Source of the DNA: Bactericera cockerelli
Lineage: Eukaryota; Arthropoda; Insecta; Hemiptera; Triozidae
Length of the DNA stretch: 64,000 bases
Assembly: GCA_024516035.1 (NCBI GenBank)
Contig: CM044967.1
Location: forward strand, 18,016,810 to 18,080,809
Direction of reading: 5' to 3'
Both the position numbers and the translations under genes were made by a program. Under the pieces are notes generated by a model that saw nothing but the letters and a program-made list of their open reading frames with translations, ran no database searches and was not told the origin of the DNA. Positions 14,001 to 23,899 of the stretch are shown one piece after another; the first letter of the stretch is position 1; the number at the start of each line of letters is the position of its first letter.

Positions 14001-14109
14001 GTACTACTACCAACGAGGCATCCTTGCAAAAGTTGACGGACAACGTTTAGTTTACCAATTTGTTGATGTACCGAAGGACATCATTGAAATCGATTGCAGT
14101 GGAGCTTGA
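1109..14109 (+). CDS. Eip74EF: E74 ETS-domain transcription factor, C-terminal six exons (gene partial at 5' end)
   Basis: Coding exons are 1109-1195, 2148-2208, 3003-3194, 11388-11705, 13196-13388 and 14001-14109. All five introns are GT-AG with matching phases and the exons total 960 nt (319 codons plus TGA). The last two exons and the end of the fourth carry the ETS winged helix (residues about 220-305): [12 protein letters not shown], the recognition helix with MGRALRYYYQRG, and [13 protein letters not shown]. The end IEIDCSGA and the basic KRKSRE just before the domain are E74-type. E74 is the nuclear early-response factor induced by ecdysone and binds GGAA-core sites. No initiator Met is visible: exon 1109 begins in phase 0 after an acceptor, so the E74A/E74B-specific first exons must lie to the left of the window. 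The ETS identity is very secure. Assignment of the three upstream exons rests on phase continuity. Confidence 0.9.
1232..1566. mobile_element. pogo/Tc1-like MITE with TA target duplication, host of a nested SINE
   Basis: The left end is TA then CAGTCGAACCTGGGTAAAC; the right end is GGTCCGACTG then TA. The inverted ends and TA duplication are the signature of Tc1/mariner/pogo elements. A family-C SINE is inserted inside it (see 1396-1536). Confidence 0.7.
1396..1536 (+). repeat. SINE family C (tRNA-like head) with 14-bp target-site duplication
   Basis: The head ACCGACTTCATCGATC... contains a B-box GGTTCAAGTCC; the body ends ...CACAAATATGATAAC. It is flanked by direct repeats ctttaattcctctt at 1382-1395 and 1537-1550, so both ends of the family-C unit are fixed here. 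No poly-A tail is seen. Confidence 0.85.
2025..2070 (+). repeat. Fragment of the same LINE 3' tail
   Basis: Contains ccgaccccaagtaggattag followed by caaagtgaaagtagaagaa, matching the 3' end of the LINE remnant at about 17312-17355. Confidence 0.5.
2148..2208 (+). CDS. Eip74EF: E74 candidate exon, 20 codons plus one base
   Basis: Acceptor ctttctttctcag, then [20 protein letters not shown], ending one base into a codon. The donor is gtcact, a GT but not a good consensus. The phase-1 end fits the following exon, which starts with two bases completing a Val codon. Entry phase 0 fits the previous exon. Confidence 0.6.
3003..3194 (+). CDS. Eip74EF: E74 exon rich in Ser/Pro/Tyr
   Basis: Acceptor gcctgtttccag. 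The exon reads [16 protein letters not shown] and then a Ser-rich run, with [15 protein letters not shown] near its centre. Donor gtaagt follows GARPSV plus one base. The low-complexity Ser/Pro character is typical of the activation regions of ETS factors. It splices over 8.2 kb to the Gly-rich exon, forming a Leu codon at the junction. Confidence 0.7.
3541..3720 (+). repeat. Further tRNA-headed SINE-like unit
   Basis: tgtgaccgagtgagttagcg with B-box-like gggttcgatccctagcgggg, then a non-tRNA body. Only one copy is recognised in the window. Confidence 0.5.
3745..4070. mobile_element. Possible TTAA-flanked short element(s)
   Basis: Two starts, ttaacacgttgaagac at 3746 and ttaacacgttggtaacc at 3959, both followed by a gtcagcc...atatggctgacag hairpin. 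A related inverted end, gttcaaagagttaa, is at 4052-4065. Ends and duplication are imperfect. Confidence 0.35.
4165..4262 (+). repeat. SINE family E 3' fragment
   Basis: ggctacaacacagaccacaa gcgcctacagtagctcctgc matches the last 80 nt of family E. Confidence 0.7.
4476..4645 (-). repeat. LINE 3'-tail repeat F, minus
   Basis: In its own sense the tail reads gggttgggtggaaaagattg ccataggcaataaccc ... and ends ctaataaag-like. Here aaactctttattagtagaac and gggttattgcctatggcaat are the reverse complement. The tggaag...gccataggc core can form a hairpin. Confidence 0.65.
5030..5245 (+). repeat. Minisatellite-bearing repeat H, plus
   Basis: Two copies of gtctggctgggggactataa acagggagtagaccag, then cttggttctgggggtccttg tcaattattagcctcc, then ccatcgttcacgatgacgcc accc. 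Same element as 8235-8570 in the opposite orientation. Confidence 0.8.
6425..6530 (-). repeat. LINE-tail fragment, minus strand
   Basis: Reverse complement carries ccgaccccaattaaatttgg and a gaggttgtttcgttc stretch. It is similar to 44325-44405 (cctcatggttgaggtttgtt on the plus strand), a short dispersed hairpin-bearing tail. Confidence 0.4.
6603..6817 (+). repeat. SINE family B (tRNA-like head with paired acceptor stem)
   Basis: The head GTCCCGGTAGCTCAGTGGTA closes with CCGGGAC, a seven-pair acceptor stem, and has B-box GGTTCGAAACCC. The body gacaagttatcctcccattt ... gggcagtataaataaggtga ends in (att)n. Confidence 0.85.
7055..7325. repeat. Inverted pair of family-D/5S-SINE bodies
   Basis: The plus-oriented half at 7055-7140 has aggctgggtgaggttaacat; the minus-oriented half at 7150-7325 has gtttaacgtcgctttcaact, ttaacctcacccagcctta and gtcagcatcacaaagg. 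They lie head to head and can form a hairpin. Confidence 0.65.
7369..7578 (+). repeat. SINE family B
   Basis: tgtcccggcagcttagtggt, cgggttcgaaaccccgccgg, body and ataataattattat end as in the 6603 copy. Confidence 0.85.
7746..7940 (+). repeat. SINE family C, diverged copy
   Basis: ACCGACCTCAGTAGTGATTG with B-box GGTTCGAGTTCC; body diverges after the head. Confidence 0.55.
8235..8570 (-). repeat. Minisatellite-bearing repeat H, minus, five units
   Basis: cgtcatcgtgaacgatagta, gaggctaataattgccaagg, then about five units of ctggtctactccctgtttat agtcccccagccag (38-41 nt). Confidence 0.8.
9236..9480. repeat. Two F-type tails in inverted orientation
   Basis: Plus copy 9249-9345 (gggttgggtggaagagattg ccataggcaataac) and minus copy 9350-9478 (tgtcctaactaaagggcggg gttattgcctatggcaatct), nearly head to head. 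Confidence 0.7.
9700..9875 (-). repeat. Variant F-type tail, minus
   Basis: ggggagaggttaaagcctgt ggctttctcttccaccga, a diverged core with the same hairpin plan. Confidence 0.5.
9958..10112 (+). repeat. SINE family C
   Basis: ACCGACCTCAGTAGCTTGAT, aacctggaggttggtg, and tail CACGAAAGTGATTAACACAA. Confidence 0.75.
10136..10200 (-). repeat. SINE family C head fragment, minus
   Basis: gggactcgaaccaccgacct is the reverse complement of the family-C B-box region. Confidence 0.6.
10632..10790 (+). repeat. SINE family C
   Basis: ccgacctcagtagctgattg, then gtaacctgtaggtcggtggt and GGTTCAAGTCCC. Confidence 0.7.
10803..10963. mobile_element. Decayed pogo-like MITE
   Basis: Left TA plus CAGTTGAACCTCGATATG, internal ctcttatattcagg and ctcttatatcaagg, right TCCGATTTGACTG. 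The right TA is lost. Confidence 0.5.
10979..11018. repeat. ATT microsatellite
   Basis: About 11 perfect tta/att triplets. Confidence 0.9.
11018..11300 (-). repeat. F-type tails, minus, two nested fragments before the E74 acceptor
   Basis: gaaacgctttattagaagaa and, at 11130-11300, aagctttattaggtagaaca ... tgtcctacctaaagggcagg gttattgcctgacaatcc. Confidence 0.65.
11388..11705 (+). CDS. Eip74EF: E74 exon: poly-Gly tract and basic pre-ETS region
   Basis: Codons start with [15 protein letters not shown] and run through a glycine tract of nine residues (GATGG onwards), then [15 protein letters not shown], then [12 protein letters not shown], then the basic patch [14 protein letters not shown] and TKRKSRE. 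The exon is strikingly GC-rich against an AT-rich background, so it stands out as a compositional island. The KRKSRE plus G junction leads straight into the ETS domain. The long open frame on the opposite strand is only a shadow of the GC-rich repeats. Confidence 0.88.
11695..11912 (+). repeat. Tandem duplication spanning the E74 splice donor
   Basis: Unit 1 (about 11700-11800) and unit 2 (about 11812-11912) share aaggtgaggg, gaaaattttgaca, taagactgtga, acaa-ggccgg and the perfect 16-nt palindrome CACCTCGGCCGAGGTG followed by tgaagaa. The first gtgagg is the real donor, the second is a copy in the intron. Confidence 0.85.
12014..12230 (-). repeat. SINE family A (Ser/Leu-type tRNA head), minus
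   Basis: In its own sense the unit runs from a class-II tRNA-like head with B-box GGTTCGAATCCC through TTTGAGTTTGTGACCA to GCATTAACCTCGCCTGGTGG and an (ATT)n end. Here the reverse complement is seen, with gtggaaggtaaccaccaggc at the left. Confidence 0.8.
13196..13388 (+). CDS. Eip74EF: E74 ETS-domain exon 1
   Basis: Acceptor ttgctcttgtttcag; donor gtgagt. It encodes [19 protein letters not shown], then [20 protein letters not shown], then [20 protein letters not shown] and GRAL. This covers helices 1-2 and the first part of recognition helix 3 of the ETS winged helix. The conserved Trp spacing of ETS domains is present. Confidence 0.97.
13474..13730 (+). repeat. SINE family D (tRNA-like head on the body shared with the 5S SINE), in E74 intron
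   Basis: Head ccgtggcgtgacggttgaga with B-box GAGTTCGATCCCC; body gtaaggttggcatttccgcc ... gctgggtgaggttaatgtgg gtagctggt ... gggtaaaacccccgtc ... gacgttaaaaacc. It is 85 nt beyond the donor of the first ETS exon. Confidence 0.8.
14001..14109 (+). CDS. Eip74EF: E74 ETS-domain exon 2 and stop
   Basis: Acceptor tttccattacag. The two DNA-contact arginines of ETS helix 3 are the Arg of GRAL and the Arg codon split across this intron (ag|g). The exon continues [20 protein letters not shown] and [15 protein letters not shown] then TGA. The end immediately after the domain is usual for E74. Confidence 0.97.
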
Positions 14110-16156
14110 GATATTAAAAATGTACCTACTTTCTATTTAAGGCATTTCTATCTTTTTTTTACTATTCCATTACCTATATTTGTTTTTGCCCTCTATTTCC
14201 CTCTTAATCATTTTTGTCTTCTTTCTTTTTTTTAATATGTTTGTCATGTTTCTATTTATTTATATTTTTATTGGTTGTTACAAACTACAAATGTTTAAAA
14301 AATTCCAAGAAAAAGACCCTTACAGTCGGGCTGTTATAGGACAAAATATTTTGTATAAAAAGCTCACATTATTATTATGTATTTATTGAATAATAAACTT
14401 GCCAAGAGATTTAAATAATTAAAAAGGAAAAGTATTGAGCTTTAAAACGGATTTCTAGTTTCAATTTTTAATTGTAAAATAGGAAACGTATACTTAAGTT
14501 CTCACAAATATGGATTCTTTATTAAAGACATGTTCAAGAACTTGAATTTGTATTCAATAGTTGTAACGTTGCGTCGAGAATACTAAAGCAGAAACTGAGA
14601 TGGGACAATTGAAAGGGAATGACGTCCAGGTCGCAAACTTACAGGCGATTTTCCGTTGCGCCAAAGTTTGGTGGTAAAATGCATCACACAGTTTTTATAT
14701 CTCACTAAACTCATAAAAAATGTTATTGAAAAGTTGAAAGCGAATTCCATGCAGCATCGCACGGCAAAGTGTGAAGAAATTAACAAGGACTTATGAGTAT
14801 GTACGGTCTCAGTCGCACCTAAAAGCCTTTTTGGTATAAAGCGTTTAAAAATTAAGTTGGTGTAAATAACCCTAGTATGAAGTTTTTCAAGTCCCTTCGA
14901 GAAAAATTGACAATAAATGATGAAATCATAAAAAAAATTCAGTTTTGTAAGAATGTTCTTTCCGTCCTCTGTGCCTCACAAGAGAGTGTCATTTATTAGA
15001 TAATTATTTTCTGTAATAATCATAATCCCACTCAGCTTCAACAAAATTAATTAATTAGTTGTACTTATTAAATATAAGTATGTTACCAGTTACCAATTAT
15101 CATTATTATTATTCTATTCAATACCTATTACTATCATTAATTTAGTTATGAAGTACAGATCCATGCATCGTGAGAATTAAACTTTCAATGTACATTATTT
15201 AATGAGTCGTCGCAATGAAAAATCGCCTGTACGGTTGGGCCCTTCAGACTGTTCTGCTGGTTTACACAACTACCCCATCTGAATTGTAAGGTGCTCCCTC
15301 ACTCTGTTTGCAAATACTCCCTCTGTTTACCTAGCAAAGTGATTACAAATACCTTTCATATTCCAATACTTGGAAAACAATGGTATACATTCAGGGTGTC
15401 AGATAAAATCCCAACCATGGGAGGTTTTTATTACAAAAATGTTCGGATTTGTCTGTACCACCCAATCTATTATTTACTACCTGTTGCCATCCACTGTTCT
15501 ATAAGAATATCTTCGTCATTATTCTATTTATTTCTATATTGTAATTCGTTTATCAAATTTATACCTACGACATTGTCTTCAATCATTTCCACGAAATGGT
15601 CTACTTAAATTACACTGCCAACTTATGGAACCCGATCTAAAATATTGATCTAGTGCATTACATTAATTTTGATTCGGAACTTTCTAAATGCAATATGTTT
15701 CACACGCATATTATCTACTTTTAGATCAATGAATTTTTTTCCTTACCGTATCCTTTCTATTTTTCTATCTCTTTTAGTGATACTCTACATTTATATCTTT
15801 CTTTTGTTCACTGAGCTAGCCAAAGTTTTTGAATGGACTTGTTATTAAATAAGTCTAAAAACGCAAGTAAACAGAAAGAGATAAAAAAGTACTATCTAGA
15901 ACAGTGCACAGTTGACATCTAAAAAATAAATCCACAATAAATGTCATTAAAAATAATAGACGAAAGAATATTTGACTCGTATTTTTCATTTATTTCTTTA
16001 ATTAGGTCCTAAATAATTAATGACTAGGTTCTGTGATCTTTATACCTAACTCAGATTATTTTTCAAATTTGATCCGAATTCGGTCAAAATATTAAATAGT
16101 CATTTATTTAGGTACTTCTAAAAAATCATTCAAAGATTTTTTTTAAAGATAAGTGT
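14110..16156. other. E74 3' flank, no gene seen
   Basis: AT-rich sequence containing the presumed E74 3' UTR. The short frames here are unconvincing and I see no delimited repeat. Confidence 0.5.
14392..14397 (+). promoter_or_regulatory. Possible E74 polyadenylation signal
   Basis: This is the first AATAAA downstream of the stop codon, about 285 nt into the 3' UTR. E74 messages often have long 3' UTRs, so this may be only a proximal site. Confidence 0.35.
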
Positions 16157-16432
16157 TTCATTTCGTAGTCAAACAGGAGCTAATGTAGACTTTTGTGGTC
16201 TGTGTTGTAGCTTGCTCATCCCGTAGTATGCCTGCCATCTGATAGGAGAGAAGTGACACAATATTTCCCTTTTAGGTGCTGGGTCAACACGAGCGCACCG
16301 GAGTTATCCCCGCCCTTACAAACAACTGTAACCAAATTTTGAATACATATTTTTCGTCGGCGCGGGGGTTCGAACCCGGGACCTTTCGCATGGCAAGCGA
16401 GTATCTTACCACTGAGCTCTGTTTTTTGTAAG
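16157..16432 (-). repeat. SINE family E (Gly-type tRNA head), minus
   Basis: Read on the minus strand: a head with actcgcttgccatgcgaaag (GCC in anticodon position) and B-box GGGTTCGAACCCC, then atttggttacagttgtttgt, then ctacaacacagaccacaaaa. Matches 53459-53745 on the plus strand. Confidence 0.8.
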
Positions 16433-16519
16433 TTGAATGGGAAGCTAGACCACCTGTGCTCAGATTAATGTACAGCCAACTAATAAAGTATGTCATCAAA
16501 ATAAAAAATACACTGCCAA

Positions 16520-16860
16520 TTATAGCCACAATACTTCCTCGTGATTGGTTCACAACACCTGGCAATAAAAAATTATTGACTTTTCACTGTCTAGCAATTA
16601 ATTGCGATTTAATGTGGCTAGATTTGTATCTAGCGTCATTTGGGGGGGGGCGGCACCTGTTTTTAGACCTATCGAACCATCACTATCGATATAATTTGGT
16701 GGTTTTTCTTTACGAAATCACTTGTATCTCCAAAACTTAAACAAAAAAGTTTTTTCAACATCTGAAACGTTTCACTTCAAAAATTATATTGAAGTATACT
16801 GTTTTTCCTACATTCTAGATTCTACATAAAAAATCTGTATCGGCAAGTTAAAGAAAATAT
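16520..16860 (+). repeat. Dispersed repeat J, plus
   Basis: aatacttcctcgtgattggt tcacaaca ... tacgaaatcacttgtatctcc ... cattctagattctacataaa ... ctgtatcggcaagtt. It recurs inverted at 46925-47125, and its first 25 nt recur at 20528. Confidence 0.6.
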
Positions 16861-16906
16861 TTTTGGACTTTTCTAAAATATCAGAGCTCGATCATATTTT
16901 TTTACT

Positions 16907-17326
16907 ATGATAGTTAGACCAGCGTTGATGTACAGTGCAGAAACCTGGTCTATAACAAAAGCGCAAGAGAGAAAGTTGGAGGTTGCCGAAATGAAAATGT
17001 TACGATGGATGTGTGGTATAACAAGGAGAGATAGGGTGAGAAATGAGCGCACTAGGGGTACAGTGAAAGTAGGACCTCTGGCAAAGAAAATACAAGAGAG
17101 TAGGCTGAGATGGTTCGGACATATAGAGCGAAGAGACGAAAACTATGTGAGTAAGAGAATACAGGAACTTCAAATAGGCGGTAAAAGAAACAGAGGAAGA
17201 CCAAAGATGAGATGGAGAGACAAAGTTGAAGAAGACCTAAGAGAGAAAAACTGGAGAAAAGAGGACGCTCTAAATAGAAACATATGGAAGGAAATGATTC
17301 ATGGAACAAATGCCGACCCCAAGTAG
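16907..17326 (+). pseudogene. 5'-truncated non-LTR retrotransposon, reverse-transcriptase C-terminal end
   Basis: A 139-codon open frame has the familiar end of LINE reverse transcriptases of the RTE/craniofacial-development-protein-2-like type: ALMYSAETWSI, then EVAEMKMLRWMCGITRRD, then VRNERTRGT, ESRLRWFGHIERRDENYVSK and GKRNRGRPKMRWRDKVEEDL. The catalytic palm motifs would lie upstream and are missing, so it is a dead 5' truncation. The frame itself has no stops, suggesting a young or constrained copy. The text after the stop (ccgaccccaagtaggtttgg) is the element's 3' tail, seen again near 2031 in a shorter fragment. Confidence 0.85.
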
Positions 17327-19718
17327 GTTTGGGAAAAGGCAAAGTAAAGAAGAAGACACCAATACTCATAGACATACAAAACTTCATTAAAATCGGATGT
17401 GTGGTTCACGAGATACAAGCATATAAGTAAAAAGTTAGAGGTAAGGCGCATGGTCTCTATCTACAAGGCCCGCTAGTGCGAAGTTGATGAATTTAAAATG
17501 GGACCATCTACAATACGTCTCCTATATGTGTACAAAATTTCGTTGAAACTTTTTCAGTAGTTTTTGAGATTTGCGCGTTCCAAGGAATGCAACGATAGAC
17601 AAAACTACCCAAACAAACTTGTTGCTCAGGAGGTTATGACAATATGACATACATTATGTGATTTTTTTTAAGCGGAGCAAAAAAAAAATATTATTATTTT
17701 TACAAATACGAACAAAATTTTCTAATATTAGAAACTGTCGTAAGTAAAAATATGGAAAAACATTAAGTGGGTGAATAATTCTACCGGTAAGTGTATCAGT
17801 ATTAAAAAATACATGTACTATGGAGTACATCTGTCACTAAATACAAATAAATGAGCTATTGAAATCAGTCCAACAGTTTTTGATGAAAACCGTTCAAGAT
17901 TTTTTCACTAGCTTTTTATCTATCTCAGTTTCAAGTCAACAGATTTTTTATCTTCATTCGAAGGCATGGGCCTTTTTTAAAAAAGGAAATCCATTTTCTA
18001 ATAAGAAATCAGGAATGTGCTGTGACAGTCAATACATGTGAGTAGCTCTTCAATAATCTCTGAAAATATTCAATCGATTTTAATAATTTTTTACGAGGAT
18101 TTTATATGGTAACTTCATTTTATCTTTATTTTAAAGCAATAGAAAAATTGGTTCAGATGGCAATCATTTTGAAAACATTAGGTATTCTCATTTTTCTTAT
18201 ACAATGCTTTATTTGGATAACAAATACAAATATACAATTTTTACAAAAGAGAAAGAAGAAATTCAAAACAAAAGAAAGAAAATAATATCTATAAATAAAA
18301 TATGATGCCAAGTCTAAACAATCATAGGTAAAATGTTGCTGGAAATGTGATTTTTTTTATACAGAATTGATCTATAATTTCAACTGAATTTAAAATATGT
18401 CACTATCATCAAGAGATGATTTACATATTTAATCCTTGCACAACAATAGTTTCACTCGCTAGCCAGCATTAGGAATCCAGTCTCTAGATTCCAAAATTGC
18501 AGTTATACACACGGAATTTTTTTTGTTGTTTTTATACAAAGTTAAAGAACTCAGGAAGAGCTGATGTGAAAAATCACAAGACTTTCTATAACAATGTGTG
18601 ATAAAAGGCGATTTTTTCAGAACTATAATCTCATGTGAAAAATTTCACACTCGCACATACATCCAAGAAGATAAAAAGAGGATCTTCATCTACTAATTAA
18701 CCTAGATGTATTAAAAAATAAATAAAAAACACAGATTGCAATACTTTCTACGGGTATTAGAAAGTAAAAAGAAAGGCGTATGTGCATTTTTTCAGCAATA
18801 AAGTCTCTTTTGTGTTGAATAGAAATGATGAAAATTATGTGAATAAACAATTTTCCTTGTTAAAGAACATAAATTTCCAGTTTAACTACCTCTAAATTAG
18901 TAATTTTATAATAGGTAATAGTCTTTTCTTCTCTTCAATGGACTCTTTTCATTAAATAGAGTGAAAACCAATTTAGTAATAGGCAGTTTTCATGAAACTG
19001 CATTCCTTATTTATTTCATTGATTCAAAGAGAATTTAAGTCAATGCAATGTTAATTAAATGGAACTTTAGAGAGAGTGAAGTTTGATATTTAAAAATATT
19101 TTAATACAGTCTATTTCACAATGAAAAGGCATTTCCTACTCTTACTTAGAATTTGGACAGAGATATTAGTCATTATAGTCTAATTTTAATTGGAAATCCC
19201 ACTTATGAAATATTTCCGAATGAAGATTTTCTACCTTAAAAGAGATGTACCCATCCATACATGATCTAACAGTAAAAAAAATACCAGGAACAATGAATAT
19301 TTCTTCCTGTTAGGGTTTTATTTGTGCAATCTTATCCAACCACAGCACAATTATTATTTCTCCTAAACATAGCATTAAAATCAATTGAAAAAAGTAAATA
19401 TCATTCACTGAAACTCTAGGAACTCATTATGCTTTCTGAAATGCCTTCTACTAACAACATCTCTTTTATGTTCCATACAATAGGAATAATTTTTTTTTTT
19501 GCAAAATTATGAAATAGATCCTTTTGTGTTCTATGAAATAATCAATTTTCCAGAATGAAAAAAAAAAAAAAATGCTTTAAAAGAACACTTTTTTAAACTT
19601 TAGAAGAAAAATTCTAGCTCATCTACATACTTGGATGAATATGTCTTCGTATTTTCAAATAGACAATTTAAATTAAAGAGTGAGAAAAGTAATTGGCAAA
19701 AGATAATTTAGTTCTGAC

Positions 19719-19948
19719 CAGGCGTGGCCGGTGCTAAGGAGCTGCGGAACTGCAGCACCCCCAGACGAAAAGGAAAAGAGTTTTTTTTTATTATTAATTA
19801 ATAAAAGGAATAATTAATAATTATAATGATTGGCCTGGTAAACAAACTCAAACTAGTTAGATACTAAAAGAGGCGACTCTTTAAATAATATTTTAGTCTG
19901 GATTATGTGGAAACACCCCACAAAACATTTTCCCACGGGCCGCGCCTG
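19719..19948. mobile_element. hAT-type MITE with perfect 8-bp target duplication
   Basis: Ends CAGGCGTGGCCGGTG and CACGGGCCGCGCCTG are inverted repeats. They are flanked on both sides by GTTCTGAC (19711-19718 and 19949-19956). An 8-bp duplication with CA...TG ends is the hAT signature. 230 bp, no coding capacity. Confidence 0.9.
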
Positions 19949-22666
19949 GTTCTGACATAGGTAAACTAAAAAAGTGAAAATAACAATCTTTACCTACCTA
20001 GAGTTGTTGTTGATTAATTAGTTGTTGAGTCTTCATTACAGACAACATGAACAAAAAGTATTTCTTCTATTCTGGAATCTATTTGTGCATCAAAAGGTAG
20101 TATGAGTGAGCTTTTGAATCTGTCAGTTAGAAATAACATTATAAAACCATAGTAATAAAAAATTGAGGATTTTCATGAATTTCTTTTAAATTGAGTTTAA
20201 TATAGAAACTAAAAAATATCATTTTTTGAAATTTGGTAAATCGGTTCATTAATCAAGAAGTTACAAGGAAGTAAAGTACTGTAAAAACCAAGTCTGCGGT
20301 TTGAACTTCACACGCTAGCGATGATGTCAAGGAAAAAATCCCATTGAAAGAGATAGGCAATGCGCGCGCACTCCCTATCCTCATAGCATTGAGATACTCA
20401 TCCGTGACGTCATGTGCCAAGACATGCTAACATTGAAGCGCTGTAAATCAGAAACGATTATTTACTCTTATTTTTCCGTTTTTTTAAAACTTTTTAGTTT
20501 AAATCCTTTATTTAAAAAGGACAAAATACTTCCTCGTGAATGTTTCACATCGTATACACTGGGTGGTAAAATTTTACTAACTTTTCATTATCAAATTCTG
20601 ATTTTTTGTGTTTTTTTTTTGTGAAATTTATAATTACTAAATCACTTGTAGCACTTTCTTTATTGCATTTTTTTAAATATCAGATATTATCTGATAACAT
20701 TTTTTACAAATATTATTACGCATTCACATACAAATTTCATTTAAATCTAGTGTACCGTTCACGAGATACAAACGTCTTAGTGAAAACTTATAGGTATCGT
20801 GCAAGGTTTTTATCCCTAATGTCTGCTGTTTGAAAGTTAAGTGTACAAAATTACCTACACAGAAATTCGTTCAGAAGCTTCTGAGATTTTATCGTTGCAT
20901 GAAAATAACAATTACAGAGGGGAAATTTATCTGAGAATATCTATCTAATCTTGGATAATTTTCCTCTTCGTACATTTTCATGTAATTGCACCAAAGAGAC
21001 ACACCAAAAACAAAGATATTCAAGAGGTTGTCTATAAATGTCCAAGATTAGATGGATATTTTCAGAAGTAACAAATGGAAATCAAATCTTCAAAAATAAA
21101 CAAAAGATTTGAAAATCATTCAGAAATATCTCCGAACAAGAAAGCATAGGGTTTCTGAAATGCCTTGCTTACTTACAATAAAGAACCAATCAAAATCTGA
21201 TGAAGAAAATAAATTTCCCTTTTACATTGTTATATACTGGGCTATTTTCTTCTCTATTTTCACAATAAAGTGAAAAGTGAAACAAGGAGAGTTTTCACCT
21301 GTCTACTTTTCTTGTTCATGTTGTAGATAATTGGGTCAAGTAATGTTGATTTTCAATAAACTAGAATAATAATATATATAAAAAAAAAAAAAAATACACA
21401 ATTTTTTATGTGAGTCACTATCACAGACTACATAAACAAAATACATTATCTACAATTCTGTTCATTCTCAACAACTGGCCAATAGGTGCTGAATTTTCAA
21501 ATTTGTTCATAGCACCAAACTATGAACAAAATTGTTCATAGTTTGGTGGAATAATTGGTTTTCCTATTTTGAAAGAGATAAATATAATTTTAGTGAAAAG
21601 GTACTTGTTCACTCGAAGGGATCAATCGATAACTTCCTTTGAAAGCTTTTTTTGCACCCATAAGCACAGCATGAGGAAAAAAACATTGAATGTCAATTTT
21701 CTGACCAACATAAAAAAATCAAACCTTTGCTCAAATAAAAAAATGAAAAAAATCAAAAAAAATCAGAGCTTTCAAAATTATAAAGTAAAATTTTCATTAG
21801 AATGCATTAGGTAACTTTTGTTTTCAACACAAAGTAGAAATAATCAATGTTACAAGGTGAATACATTTTACTTTCAAATAAAATAATTTCTTTCTCTTTA
21901 ATTTTTTTTTTTATATTTTTATTTTAATAAATTGTTAAGTAATTAAATAAAATTGATTTAAACCTGACTAATTTTCTTGTTTGAGCATTGATTTAAATAG
22001 ATTTAACTCAATGTAGTGTCACTTTAATAAACTAGAACATGAATATAACAAACAATTGCACAATTTTTGATGTAGTTTAGTCACTATCACAGACTACATA
22101 AACAAAATGCATTATCTACTCAATTTTTTTAGACATATCACTCAGATATTTATTATACTATGCCAAGTGTATTTAATTGGATCCGTCCCATTTTTAAGTA
22201 GTTCCAAATAAACCAGCTTTCATGATTGATCAAATTAGATTTTATGTCTATGCAATGTTGCTTTCATTACACTAAAACATTAATACAACAAACTTTTCAC
22301 GATTTTTGATGTGGTTGCGGTCACTATCACAGAATACTTAAACAAAATGCATTATCTACCCATTGGTTTGTCCTTGACAACTGTCCAACGGCTCAATTTT
22401 CAATTGTTATTAACCTAATGAAAGTTGGCTTAGATATATTTATAATACGTACAATTCAAAGTGTATAGAATTGGATCCGTCCCATTGTTAACAGAAAAAG
22501 TTACTTTCTAATTTTAACAACAGTTTGAAAATCATACAGTAAAATCTCCAAAAGAATGCATTGGATGGGTATTGGATATCTACAATGTTTTGTCTCCAAA
22601 TAAATAAGGAGAAATCAAAATTTCAAACACTCTTCTTCATAAATAAAATATTTTTTTTCTCTTTAA

Positions 22667-22908
22667 CCCAGATGGGGCTGACGTCCTTCCAGAAGGACGT
22701 CCTTCTGGAAAGACGTCAGCCCCATCTGGTGAAAGGTACTAAATTGTGGATTTTTTTAAATTAATTCAGCTTGTTGAGGTTAGTTGGCGACACCTTAAGC
22801 TCTTTGTTTTGAGTCCGAGTGATAAGTTGACAGCACTTATTTTGATTCAGGACTCAATTTATATCACTCCAAAAAAATAAAACAAAAAATTTCACCGCGT
22901 TATCTGGG
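22667..22908 (+). mobile_element. piggyBac-type MITE (copy 1, 242 bp) with TTAA flanks
   Basis: TTAA then CCCAGATGGGGCTGACGTCC at the left and ...TTATCTGGG then TTAA at the right. TTAA duplication with CCC/GGG ends is diagnostic of piggyBac transposition. The left 60 nt form a near-perfect palindrome around ccttccagaaggacgtcc. Inserted in intergenic DNA. Confidence 0.92.
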
Positions 22909-23899
22909 TTAAACGAACACTTACTTTACTTTACTTTAAATAAAGTGTAACCTAAGTAATTTGAGAAAAGTGAGAATTCACTTCACTGCACTTTATCTGT
23001 GCAGTGCATTCTACACACTGAGTCTTTATCATTGAAATAATGAGATTTTATGTCAATGCAATGTTGCTCTTATTACACTAAAGCATTAATAAAACTTACG
23101 ATTTTCGATGTGGTTTAGTCACTATCACAGACTACATAAACAAAATTCATTATCTCTACAAATGGGTTCGTATTCTAACAGAACTCATTTTTCAATGAGT
23201 ATTAGATATATTATGTTCGGCATTAGATATTTATAAAACAGTTATTGAACCATTCGAAAATAGTTTCGGATAAATCGAAACAAAATATATTACTTTAAGT
23301 TCAAAAACAGATTAAAAATCTTACAGTAAAATCTCCATAAGAATGCATAGGAAAGATATTTAATTATAAACAATGTTTTGTCTGCAAAGAAAAATCAAAA
23401 AAATCTTTTAATGAACACTTTAAATTAAATAAAGTGATCAGTAATTCAAGAGAGTGAGTATTCAACTCCCTACATTTCCAGTTTTATCATTGATTTAAAG
23501 AGACTTTATGTCAATGCAATGTTACTTTTATTACACAAAAACATTAATAAAACACAGTTTTTAAAGATATTTTATGTCGTTGAGTCACTATCACAGACTA
23601 CATAAACAAAATTCATTATCAACAAATGGGTTCGAATTCATTAACATAACTCATTTTTCAATTGGTATTAGAAGCAATAAGTTCGACCTTAGACATTTAT
23701 TATACTATTTCAGGTTCAGTTGGAACGGTTCCATTATTTAACATGTTGTTTCAAATAAATCAAAAATAACATTATTTTAATGAAATTCAGACAAACATAA
23801 ACAAAAACAAATTGAAATCAAATCTTGAAAGTTCAAAAAATGATTCGAAATTCACAAAATAAAAGAAAATCTCCACAAGAACACATGAGTTTCTGCGAC

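Noticed and set aside
16284..16565. 93-codon minus frame
   Set aside because: It crosses a family-E SINE head (contains the B-box) and is fortuitous.
17052..17387. 111-codon minus frame
   Set aside because: Antisense shadow of the LINE remnant.
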